From NCBI GenBank assembly GCA_964547415.1, contig CAZJNX010000175.1:1-10353 (forward strand): a stretch of 10,353 bases of DNA, in the 5' to 3' direction. This DNA comes from CAZJNX01 sp964547415. Its GTDB lineage: Bacteria; Pseudomonadota; Alphaproteobacteria; Rhizobiales; Amorphaceae. Positions 1 through 6,690 of the stretch are shown here, piece after piece; positions within the stretch are counted from its first letter, which is position 1, and every line of letters begins with the position of its first letter. A model generated the notes under the pieces. That model worked only from the letters and a program-made list of their open reading frames with translations, did not search any database and was not told the DNA's origin. The position numbers were made by a program, and so were the translations under genes.

Positions 1-675
1 CTCCCGCACCCGGTCCGACGGGGGCGAGCGGCCGATCAGGGTGATGCGGCAGCCGAAAGCGTCGGCGAGGCGGCGGGCGAACAGGCCGGCGAGCACCCCT
101 CCCCCGCCGGTCACGACCACGTGGCCGCCGCGGCGGACGGGCGGCGCCGGTGCCCCGGGCGGCGCAAGGGCGACCGGCCGGCGCACGAGGCGGCGGCCGC
201 CCTCGATCCGCACCGCCGCGGAGGCCCCCGCCGGGGCGGCGAGCTCCGCCGCGATGGCCGCGGCCAGCGCGCGCCCGGCGGGGCGCGGCCCGGCCACCTC
301 GAGGACGCGCACGTCGACCCGCGCCCCGTCGAACCGGGCCGAGCGCCCCAGCGGCGCGAGGCAGGCCTGCCCCGGCAGCCCGGCGTGGACGTAGAGGATG
401 CGGACCGGCCGGGAGAAATGGGCCCGCGCCAGGCGGAAGACCGATTTCGCCCCGTCCGCGACGCCCGGCCCCTCGCCGGGATCAAGGTCGACGACGACGA
501 ACGCCCCCGGCGCCTCGCCCTCCCCGTCCGCCGGGCCGACCGCCTCGACTGGGTGCCCGGCCTCCCGGAGGGCCTCGGCCAGCGCGTCCGCCGGCCCGCT
601 GGCGGCCACGAGCCGGACCGGCACGGGCGGGCCGACGGGCGCCGCCGCCTCCGCCACCCACTCGAAGCCGACCGC
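1..675 (-). other. Ketoreductase domain, cut by the left window edge
   Basis: After LPTYPFEMRRYW (1696-1707) the chain enters a KR structural subdomain (from about 1724) and then the Rossmann core. The nucleotide motif TGGGGVLA at 1912-1919 ends in Ala where Gly is usual. The catalytic Lys, Ser, Tyr and Asn all lie beyond the edge, so activity cannot be judged. KR follows KS directly with no DH in between; a DH after the KR, or acting in trans, cannot be excluded. Confidence 0.75.
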
Positions 676-3600
676 GTTGGCGCGGGCCCGGCGGGCCGGG
701 GCGGGCGCCTCGGGGGCGTCCAGCCAGTAACGGCGCATCTCGAACGGATAGGTCGGCAGCGAGATGCGCCGCCCGTCGGCCGGGACCGCGTCGTCGGGAA
801 GGGGCGCGCCGGCGAGGTAGGCGCGGGCGATCTCGAGGAGGCGCGGGGCGGCCCCGCCCGTCCCGTCGTGCGGGGCGTCGGCCGGGCCCGCGGCGAGGGC
901 GGCGCGCAGGTCCTCGACGCTCTCCACGACGGCCGCCCAGCGGTGCTCGAAGTGGCAGCGGCCACCGTTCAGCGTGCGGGCGAGGTCGGCGAGGGCGGCC
1001 TCGTTCCGGGACAGCCAGTCGGCAAGGGCCGCGATCCGCCGCTCGAGCGCGAGCGGGGTCCGCCCCGACAGGGCGACGACCACCGGCCCCGCCGACGGCA
1101 CGCGCGGGGGCGGGGGCGGCGCCTCGGACAGGACGACGTGGACGTTGGTGCCGCTGAAGCCGAAGGAGCTGACGGCCGAAAGGCGCGGCCCCCCGTCCGT
1201 CTCCCACGGGGCGAGGCGCGTGTTGACGTAGAACGGCGTCCCGGCGAGGCCGAGCGCCGGGTTCTCGGCGGTGAAGTTGAGGGAGGGGAAGAGCGTGCGG
1301 TGCTTCAGCTGGAGCACCGCCTTCAGGAAGCCGGCGATCCCCGCCGCGTGGGCCGCGTGGCCGATGTTGGTCTTGACCGAGCCGATGGCGCAGTAGCGCT
1401 TGCGCGCGGTGAAGCGGCGGAAGGCGGCCGTCAGCCCCTCGATCTCGATGGGGTCGCCCAGCGGCGTCCCCGTCCCGTGGGCCTCGATGCAGCCGATCCG
1501 GTCCGGGTCCACGCCCGCCTTCTCGTACGCCTCGACCTCGAGGGCGGCCTGGGAGGCGGGGCTCGGCGCGGTGATCCCGTTGGTCCGCCCGTCCTGGTTG
1601 ACGGCGGAGGCGAGGATCACCGCCTCCACGTGGTCCCCGTCCGCGAGCGCCCTCTCGTAGGGCTTCAGGACCACGACGCCGACGCCCTCGCCCGGCACGA
1701 ACCCGTCCGCGCCCGCGTCGAACGTGTGGCAGGCGGCGGTGGGCGAGAGCATCCCGGCCTTCGCGGCCGCCGTGTTGAAGCCCATGGTGGTGGTGAGGAA
1801 GACGCCGCCCGCGAGGGCCATGGCGCACTCGCCGTCGAGAATGCTCCGGCAGGCGAGGTGGATCGCCGTCAGCGACGACGAGCAGGCGGTGTCGACGGCG
1901 AGGCTCGGCCCCTTGAGGTTGAGGACGTAGGCGATGCGGGCGGCGAGGATGGCCGCCGCGTTCCCCATGAAGGCGAAGGCCTCCGGGACGATCCCCACCT
2001 CGGTCATGCGGTGGGTGTAGTCGCCCCCGTGGGCGCCGACGAAGACGCCGCAGCGCGTCCCGTCGAGCTCGTCCTCCGCATAGCCCGCGTCCTCCAGCGC
2101 CCGCCAGCACTCCGTCAGGAAGAGGCGGTGCTGGGGGTCGGTGAGCTCGGCCTCCTTGCCGGAGATCCGGAAGAACAGGGGGTCGAAGTCACCCGCGTCC
2201 TTCAGGAAGCCGCCGCGGCGCAGGAACGCGGCCTCGGCCCGCACGTCCTCGGGCAGGTCCGCCGGGTCGGCCGACCAGCGGTCCGCCGGCACGTCGACGA
2301 TGCCGCAGCGCCCCTCGGCCAGCATGGCGTGGAAGGCGTCGATGTCCGCGCAGTCGGCGAAGCGCCCGGCCATGCCGATGACGGCGATGCGCCGGTCGCG
2401 CCCGGCCGGGGCGGCGGGAACGGACCCGCCCGCCGGTGCGTCGGCGTCGGCGGGACGGGCGGGCGCCTCGCCGGGCCCGTCCGCCGGCGCCGGGGCGGCG
2501 GGGGGCGGGGCGATGCGCGGGGCGTGCTCGGCCGCGACGTGGCGGGAGAGGTCGCGGACGGACGGATGGTCGAAGACGACGGTTGGCCTCATGTCGAGGC
2601 CGAGGCGGGCGTTGAGGCGGGCGACGAGCTGGCCCCCGAGGATGGAATCGATCCCGAAGTCCATGAAGCGGCCCCGCCGGTCGAGCCGGTCCGCCGCCAT
2701 GCCGAGGACGGCCGCCGCCTCCGCCGCGACGATCCCTTCGAGGTCCTCCGCGGGGACGGGGTCGGGCGCTTCCGTCGCGGGGGCGCAGGCGGGCGGCTCC
2801 GCCTCGGGTGGCGGGGCGCCGGCGGGCCGCGGGACGGCCGCGTCGAGGCGGGCGGCGATGACGGCCTGGCTCAGCCCCTCGCCCTCCTCTCCGGGGAGGC
2901 CGAAGGCCCGCGCCTCGGGAAGGCCCGCCGCGCGGAGCGCCGCGCGCCAGCCCGAGACGTCGAGGAGGGGCGCGTCGGCGATCCGGCAGCCGTCCTCGAA
3001 GGCCCACCAGCCGTCGGTGAGGCCGAACGTCATGGTGGCGTAGTCCTGGAGCGCCGTCACCTCGTTGAGGAGGAGGAGGCCGCCCGGGCGGAGCGCCGCC
3101 GCCGCGTTGGAAAGCGCCCCGTCGATCCGCCGCGCCGCATGGAGGACGTTGGAGGCGACCACCACGTCGAAGGCGCCGGGCGGCACGCCCTGCGCCGAAA
3201 GGTCCCGCTCGATGTCGAGGACGCGGAAGTCCATCCCCCCGTGCTTCCCGTCGAGGCGCTGGCGGCCGAGCTGGACGAAGCCGTGGGAGACGTCCGTGTA
3301 GGTGTAGGCCGCGCGAAGACCGGCCCGGCCCAGCGCCTCGAGGATCCCGGCGGTGGCCCCGCCCGTGCCCGCGCCGATCTCGAGGATGCGGACGGGGCGG
3401 TCCATCCGCGCGGCGGCGGCCACCACCGCGTCGGCGAGGAGGCCGTTGAAGTGCTCGGCGAGGCGGTTGCCGCGGTAGATCGGCTCCACGAGGTCCATGC
3501 GACCGTCCGGGAACATGACCTCCGTCGCCGTCGTCCGCCCCGCGAGGAGGGCGGGGAGCGCCGGCACCGTGGTGGCGAGAAGCGCGAGGAAGGGGGCGAG

Positions 3601-5844
3601 TTCCGGCGCGTTCGCGGCGAGACGCGCCCGCTCCGCCGCGAGGTCGGCGGCCTCGGGCGGGGCGAGGACGCGCAACAGGTCCCCTTCCCGGGCGAGGACG
3701 CCCTCGCGCACGAGAACGGCGACGAGGGCGTCGTGGAGGCGGCGCTTTTCCGGAACGACGGCGAGGGCCTTCGCAAGCCCCGCGACGGTCCACACGTGCC
3801 GCTCGAGGAGGCCTGCCCCGGCATAGGCGTCGGCGAGGGCCCGGCGGCCCCAGGCCTCCACGGCCCGGAAGTCGGCCGCCCGGCCCGAAAGGTCCGGCTC
3901 GGCGCGGCCTGCGAGCGCCGCCTCGACCGCCTCGAGGACATCCCCCTCCCGCGCCGGTGCGGGCGCCTCGACGGGGGCCGGCTCGAGGTTGCAGGGCACG
4001 CGCTCGAAGGGATAGCCGGGAAGCGACACCCGCCGCCCGCCCGCCGTGCCGGGCAGGCTCGCCCAGTCGAACGCCGCGCCCTGCACGTAAAGGTCCGCGA
4101 GGACGGCGAGGCGCTTCGCGTCCGGCGCCTCCCGCGCCACCTCGGCGCCGAAGGCCGCGAGCGCCGGCCCCGGCCCCCCGGGCCGGACCGTGCCGGACAG
4201 GACGGACGGTCCCGCCTCGCCCGTGCGCCAGGCGGCGAGGGCGCGCGCGAGGCCGGCGGGATCGTCGGCGACGACCGCGAGGCGGTGGTCGTGGTGGGTG
4301 CGGCCCGCCGCGAGGGTGAAGGCGAGGTCCCGCGGGTCCGCGGCGGCAGCCGAAAGGTGCGCCTCGAGGTCCGCCGCCCGCCGTGCGAGCGCCTCCCCGC
4401 TCCGCGCCGACAGGAGGAACAGGAACGGGCCGGCGGCCGCCGGGCGCGCGGGGCGTGGCGGCGCCTCCTCCACGAGGACGTGGGCGTTGGTGCCGCTGAA
4501 GCCGAAGGAGCTGACCGCCGCCCGCCGCGGCCCGTCCGCCTCCCACGGGCGGGCGGCTCGGGGCACCTCGAAGGGCGTGGCGTCGAAGTCGATCCGCGGG
4601 TTGGGGGCCTCGAAGGCCGCCATCGGCGGGATCGTCCCGTGCCGCATCATCAGGAGCACCTTGAGGAGCCCCGCGACGCCCGCGGCGGTCAGCGTGTGGC
4701 CGATGTTCGCCTTCGCCGAGCCGAGGGCGCAGACGCCCCGCGCATCCGTCGACCGGGCGAACGCCTCCGTCAGCGCCTCCACCTCGATGGGATCGCCGAG
4801 CGGCGTCCCCGTCCCGTGGGTCTCCACGTAGCCGATGGTGCCCGCGTCCACCCCGGCCCGCTCCAGGACGTCGGCGACGAGGGTGGCCTGGGACGGGGCG
4901 CTCGGCGCGGTGATCCCGTTGGTCCGCCCGTCCTGGTTGACGCCGCTCGCCCGGATGACGCCGTGGATCGCGTCCCCGTCCCGCGCGGCGTCGGCGAGGC
5001 GCTTCAGCACCACGGCGCCCGCGCCCTCGCCGCACACGAACCCGTCGCAAGCCGCGTCGAAGGGGCGGCAGCGGTCGCTCGGCGACAGCATCCCCCCCTC
5101 GACCATGGCCGACAGGAAGGCGGGCGTGCCGATGACGGCGACGCCCCCCGCGAGCGCCATGTCCGACGTTCCGGCGAGGAGGCTCTCGCAGGCGAGGTGA
5201 ACGGCGACGAGGGAGGACGAGCAGGCCGTGTCGAGGGCGACGCTCGGCCCCTTGAGGTTCAGGAAGTAGCTGATCCGCGCGGCGAGGATGGAGGTGACGT
5301 TCCCCATCAGGCCCTGCGGGTTCGATTCGAGCCCCCGGTCGCGGAAGCGCTGGGCGTAGTCGCCCGCGCCGACGCCGGCGAAGACGCCGCAGCGCGCCCC
5401 CGACAGGGCGCCTTCCGCGTACCCGGCGTCCTCCAGCGCATGGTAGGCGGTCTCGAGGAACAGGCGCTGCTGGGGGTCCATGAGCGCCGCCTCGCCGGGC
5501 GAGATGCGGAAGAAGAGCGGGTCGAACCGGTCCTCGTCCGGCAGGAAGCCCCCCTTGCGCCACCCGCCCGGCGCTGCCGCCGGCCAGCGCCGCTCCGGCA
5601 TCTCGGCGAAGGCGGTCCCGCCCCTTTCGAGGAGGCGCCAGTAGGCGTCGAGGTCCGGCGCGTTCGCGAAGCGGCCCGCCATGCCGACGACCGCGATCCG
5701 CCGGTCGTCGGGCCGCGCGGCCTCCGGGAGCGCGCCGACGAGCTCGCCCGTCCGCCGGAGGAGGGCGGTCGCGGCGGCCACGTCGATCTCGCCCGCGGCC
5801 ACCATGCGGAAGACGGTCTCGCGGAAGGTCTCGTCCGGGCGCAT
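1..5844 (-). CDS. Trans-AT type modular polyketide synthase, N-terminal part (docking-KS-MT-ACP-KS-KR...), 3' end outside window
   Basis: Open from the ATG at 5844 to the left edge, 1948 visible residues with no stop. The start is supported by GAGG six bases upstream. Domain order: N-terminal docking helix (about 5-33), KS1 (about 48-461; Cys208, His343, His383), post-KS linker ending LPGYPF (608-613), C-methyltransferase (about 629-973; SAM motif at 822, His902, Glu928), ACP (about 1030-1106, Ser1067), KS2 (about 1152-1576; Cys1321, His1456, His1496), post-KS linker ending LPTYPF (1696-1701), and a KR cut shortly after its Rossmann motif (1912-1919). There is no acyltransferase after either KS, hence the trans-AT assignment. 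The first module has no reductive domain and would produce an alpha-methyl-beta-keto intermediate; the second begins with a KR. Frame continuity is supported by every catalytic motif falling in the same frame. The remaining domains and any release domain lie outside the window. Confidence 0.96.
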   Translation of the reverse strand, partial: MRPDETFRETVFRMVAAGEIDVAAATALLRRTGELVGALPEAARPDDRRIAVVGMAGRFANAPDLDAYWRLLERGGTAFAEMPERRWPAAAPGGWRKGGFLPDEDRFDPLFFRISPGEAALMDPQQRLFLETAYHALEDAGYAEGALSGARCGVFAGVGAGDYAQRFRDRGLESNPQGLMGNVTSILAARISYFLNLKGPSVALDTACSSSLVAVHLACESLLAGTSDMALAGGVAVIGTPAFLSAMVEGGMLSPSDRCRPFDAACDGFVCGEGAGAVVLKRLADAARDGDAIHGVIRASGVNQDGRTNGITAPSAPSQATLVADVLERAGVDAGTIGYVETHGTGTPLGDPIEVEALTEAFARSTDARGVCALGSAKANIGHTLTAAGVAGLLKVLLMMRHGTIPPMAAFEAPNPRIDFDATPFEVPRAARPWEADGPRRAAVSSFGFSGTNAHVLVEEAPPRPARPAAAGPFLFLLSARSGEALARRAADLEAHLSAAAADPRDLAFTLAAGRTHHDHRLAVVADDPAGLARALAAWRTGEAGPSVLSGTVRPGGPGPALAAFGAEVAREAPDAKRLAVLADLYVQGAAFDWASLPGTAGGRRVSLPGYPFERVPCNLEPAPVEAPAPAREGDVLEAVEAALAGRAEPDLSGRAADFRAVEAWGRRALADAYAGAGLLERHVWTVAGLAKALAVVPEKRRLHDALVAVLVREGVLAREGDLLRVLAPPEAADLAAERARLAANAPELAPFLALLATTVPALPALLAGRTTATEVMFPDGRMDLVEPIYRGNRLAEHFNGLLADAVVAAAARMDRPVRILEIGAGTGGATAGILEALGRAGLRAAYTYTDVSHGFVQLGRQRLDGKHGGMDFRVLDIERDLSAQGVPPGAFDVVVASNVLHAARRIDGALSNAAAALRPGGLLLLNEVTALQDYATMTFGLTDGWWAFEDGCRIADAPLLDVSGWRAALRAAGLPEARAFGLPGEEGEGLSQAVIAARLDAAVPRPAGAPPPEAEPPACAPATEAPDPVPAEDLEGIVAAEAAAVLGMAADRLDRRGRFMDFGIDSILGGQLVARLNARLGLDMRPTVVFDHPSVRDLSRHVAAEHAPRIAPPPAAPAPADGPGEAPARPADADAPAGGSVPAAPAGRDRRIAVIGMAGRFADCADIDAFHAMLAEGRCGIVDVPADRWSADPADLPEDVRAEAAFLRRGGFLKDAGDFDPLFFRISGKEAELTDPQHRLFLTECWRALEDAGYAEDELDGTRCGVFVGAHGGDYTHRMTEVGIVPEAFAFMGNAAAILAARIAYVLNLKGPSLAVDTACSSSLTAIHLACRSILDGECAMALAGGVFLTTTMGFNTAAAKAGMLSPTAACHTFDAGADGFVPGEGVGVVVLKPYERALADGDHVEAVILASAVNQDGRTNGITAPSPASQAALEVEAYEKAGVDPDRIGCIEAHGTGTPLGDPIEIEGLTAAFRRFTARKRYCAIGSVKTNIGHAAHAAGIAGFLKAVLQLKHRTLFPSLNFTAENPALGLAGTPFYVNTRLAPWETDGGPRLSAVSSFGFSGTNVHVVLSEAPPPPPRVPSAGPVVVALSGRTPLALERRIAALADWLSRNEAALADLARTLNGGRCHFEHRWAAVVESVEDLRAALAAGPADAPHDGTGGAAPRLLEIARAYLAGAPLPDDAVPADGRRISLPTYPFEMRRYWLDAPEAPAPARRARANAVGFEWVAEAAAPVGPPVPVRLVAASGPADALAEALREAGHPVEAVGPADGEGEAPGAFVVVDLDPGEGPGVADGAKSVFRLARAHFSRPVRILYVHAGLPGQACLAPLGRSARFDGARVDVRVLEVAGPRPAGRALAAAIAAELAAPAGASAAVRIEGGRRLVRRPVALAPPGAPAPPVRRGGHVVVTGGGGVLAGLFARRLADAFGCRITLIGRSPPSDRVRE
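1115..2391 (-). other. Ketosynthase domain KS2
   Basis: Complete condensing domain: Cys1321 in DTACSSS, His1456 in canonical EAHGTGT, His1496 in TNIGH, and FGFSGTNVH near its end. The His of HGTGT is present, so this is not the usual non-elongating KS0. It should accept the alpha-methyl-beta-keto chain from Ser1067. Confidence 0.95.
2525..2755 (-). other. Acyl carrier protein of the KS-MT-ACP module
   Basis: Carrier domain with the phosphopantetheine motif DFGIDSI, Ser1067 (codon 2646-2644). It is a single ACP with no Trp marker of beta-branching. A Pro/Ala-rich linker (about 1110-1148) connects it to KS2. Confidence 0.93.
2925..3960 (-). other. C-methyltransferase domain of the KS1 module
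   Basis: Second C-MT in the window. Its helical lid holds VEPIYRGNR, like the upstream copy. SAM motif I EIGAGTGG is at 822-829, dyad His902 (NVLHAA) and Glu928 (LLNE), and TFGL..GWW follows. Motif spacing is almost the same as in the upstream MT (80 and 26 against 79 and 26 residues). It should methylate the alpha carbon of the beta-ketoacyl chain on the following ACP. Confidence 0.92.
3999..4461 (-). other. Post-KS linker without acyltransferase (trans-AT signature)
   Basis: About 146 residues separate the KS1 end from LPGYPF at 608-613. There is no GHSxG active site and no room for an approximately 300-residue AT. The GR...H.HRLAVVA segment and LPxYPF ending match the post-KS linker of trans-AT PKSs. 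The usual RYW after this motif is replaced by RVPCN just before the MT region. Confidence 0.8.
4462..5703 (-). other. Ketosynthase domain KS1
   Basis: Condensing domain with a complete triad: Cys208 in DTACSSS, His343 in ETHGTGT and His383 in ANIGH. The usual EAHGTGT has Thr for Ala here. Spacing (135 and 40 residues) equals that of KS2, and FGFSGTNAH marks the end. It is the first KS of its subunit, so it should accept the chain from the ACP of the upstream PKS and is predicted to be condensing-competent. Confidence 0.95.
5746..5832 (-). other. N-terminal docking-like helix of the second PKS subunit
   Basis: Residues 5-33 precede the KS and carry a helical pattern, VFRMVAAGEIDVAAATALL, of the L..L..GEI...A type seen before the first KS of many trans-AT PKS subunits. 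AGEIDVA at 17-23 is identical to the core of the preceding subunit's tail. A role in subunit docking is inferred. Confidence 0.6.
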
Positions 5845-5855
5845 GGCCGGCCTCA
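5845..5855 (-). promoter_or_regulatory. Ribosome binding site overlapping SDR stop codon, for the second PKS gene
   Basis: The SDR stop TGA (5855-5853) runs into GG, forming TGAGG. The GAGG core is six bases before the ATG at 5844. The stop-to-start gap is only eight bases, so translation of the two genes is probably coupled. The arrangement copies that at the PKS-SDR junction. Confidence 0.65.
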
Positions 5856-6677
5856 CGGGTTCATCATCAGTTCGGCGAGCATGGCCGAGCCGGAGAAGGA
5901 CTGGCCGCCGTCGGCGACGAGCGCCACGCCCGTGAGGAGGCTCGCGAGCGGCGAGGCCAGGAAGCAGGAGACGGCCGCCACGTCCTCGATCGTGCCGAAG
6001 CGGCCGAGGGGGACGTAGCTCCTCAGTTCGGCGATGTCCTCCTCGGTGAGGAGGCGCCGCAGCCCCTCGGTCTTCTCGATGGGGCCGGGCAGCACGCTGT
6101 TGCAGCGGATGCCGTACTTGCCCCACTCGAGGGCGAGGCCGCGCATCAGGCTGTCGATCCCCGCCTTCGCCGCGCCCACGTGGGCCTGGAAGGCGAACGG
6201 CATGACGGCGTTGGTGGCCGACACGAAGACGATGTTGCCCCGCCGCGCCTTCAGCTGGGGGAAGGCGGCGCGGGCGGCGTTGAACGAGCCGTTGAGGTCG
6301 ACCGAGATCACCTTGGCGAAGCCCTCGGCCGACATCTGCTCGGCGGGCGCGGGGAAGTTGGCCGCGGCCCCGCACACGAGGACGTCGACGGGCCCGAGGG
6401 TGCGCTCGGTGGTGGCGAGCGCCGCCTCGAGGGTCGCGATGTCCTGGACGTCCGCGGGGACGACGAGGGTCTGCGCGCCGAGCGCGGCGAGCTCGCCCGC
6501 CACCTGTTCGAGGCGGGCGACGGTGCGCCCGGACAGGGCGACGCGGGCGCCGAGCTCGGCGAAGCCGCGGGCGATGCCGGCGTTGATCGTCCCGGCCCCG
6601 CCGGTGACGAAGACCGTCCGGCCCTCGAAGAGGTCCGGCGCGAACAGGCGGTTCAGGGGCCGCGTTCCGGCACTCAC
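5853..6677 (-). CDS. SDR oxidoreductase of the 2,4-dienoyl-CoA reductase (DECR) type, candidate trans-acting enoyl reductase
   Basis: Single-domain NAD(P)H-dependent reductase, 274 residues from the GTG at 6677 or 283 from the ATG at 6704 (numbering below uses the ATG). I prefer the GTG because AGGAG lies 7 bases upstream, while the ATG has no clear ribosome site and lies within the upstream PKS gene. The nucleotide motif is TGGAGTIN at 34-41, so the usual TGxxxGxG reads TGxxxTxN; the INxGIA form is familiar to me from bacterial DECR-like SDRs. The YxxxK Tyr is absent: residue 166 is Val before Lys170, in QAHVGAAKAGID. This matches the peroxisomal DECR pattern, as do the nearby PGPIEKTEGLRRL (187-199), the FLASPLAS segment and VADGG near the end. 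The predicted reaction is enoyl or dienoyl thioester reduction, not ketoreduction. Its position between two PKS subunits suggests it acts on the bound chain, but a fatty-acid role or late tailoring remains possible. Confidence 0.85.
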   Translation of the reverse strand: MSAGTRPLNRLFAPDLFEGRTVFVTGGAGTINAGIARGFAELGARVALSGRTVARLEQVAGELAALGAQTLVVPADVQDIATLEAALATTERTLGPVDVLVCGAAANFPAPAEQMSAEGFAKVISVDLNGSFNAARAAFPQLKARRGNIVFVSATNAVMPFAFQAHVGAAKAGIDSLMRGLALEWGKYGIRCNSVLPGPIEKTEGLRRLLTEEDIAELRSYVPLGRFGTIEDVAAVSCFLASPLASLLTGVALVADGGQSFSGSAMLAELMMNP

Positions 6678-6690
6678 CAGGTCGCTCCTA
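6678..6690 (-). promoter_or_regulatory. Ribosome binding site overlapping PKS stop codon, deciding the SDR start
   Basis: On the minus strand TAGGAG (6690-6685) holds the upstream PKS stop TAG and an AGGAG Shine-Dalgarno. Seven bases then lead to an in-frame GTG at 6677. This placement suggests that ribosomes finishing the PKS reinitiate on the SDR gene. The alternative ATGs at 6704 and 6695 lack a comparable site. Confidence 0.7.

Larger units (their letters stand above)
1561..4942 (-). repeat. Dispersed near-identical KS coding tracts (pair 1561-1603 / 4900-4942; pair 1143-1173 / 4485-4515)
   Basis: The two KS domains are paralogous and share exact DNA identity over 43 bases (1561-1603 and 4900-4942, coding for the VNQDGRTNGITAPS region) and 31 bases (1143-1173 and 4485-4515, around FGFSGTN). 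The copies are about 3.34 kb apart in direct orientation. This reflects module duplication, gene conversion or strong codon bias over conserved residues. Confidence 0.8.

Noticed and set aside
1115..2391. KS2 as a non-elongating KS0
   Set aside because: Cys1321, His1456 in EAHGTGT and His1496 are all present with normal spacing.
2189..5563. Minus-strand open frames in the second reading phase (2189-5563 and 482-2110)
   Set aside because: They overlap the true PKS frame out of phase and give Arg/Pro/Gly-rich products without motifs, whereas all KS, MT and ACP motifs fall in the frame ending at position 1.
121..6018. A plus-strand frame of about 1965 codons, open across almost the whole second PKS gene and into the SDR
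   Set aside because: It is antisense to genes with complete catalytic motifs and its translation is Arg/Gly/Ala/Pro/Val/Asp-rich with no recognisable domain. Long open antisense frames are a common by-product of very high GC coding sequence.
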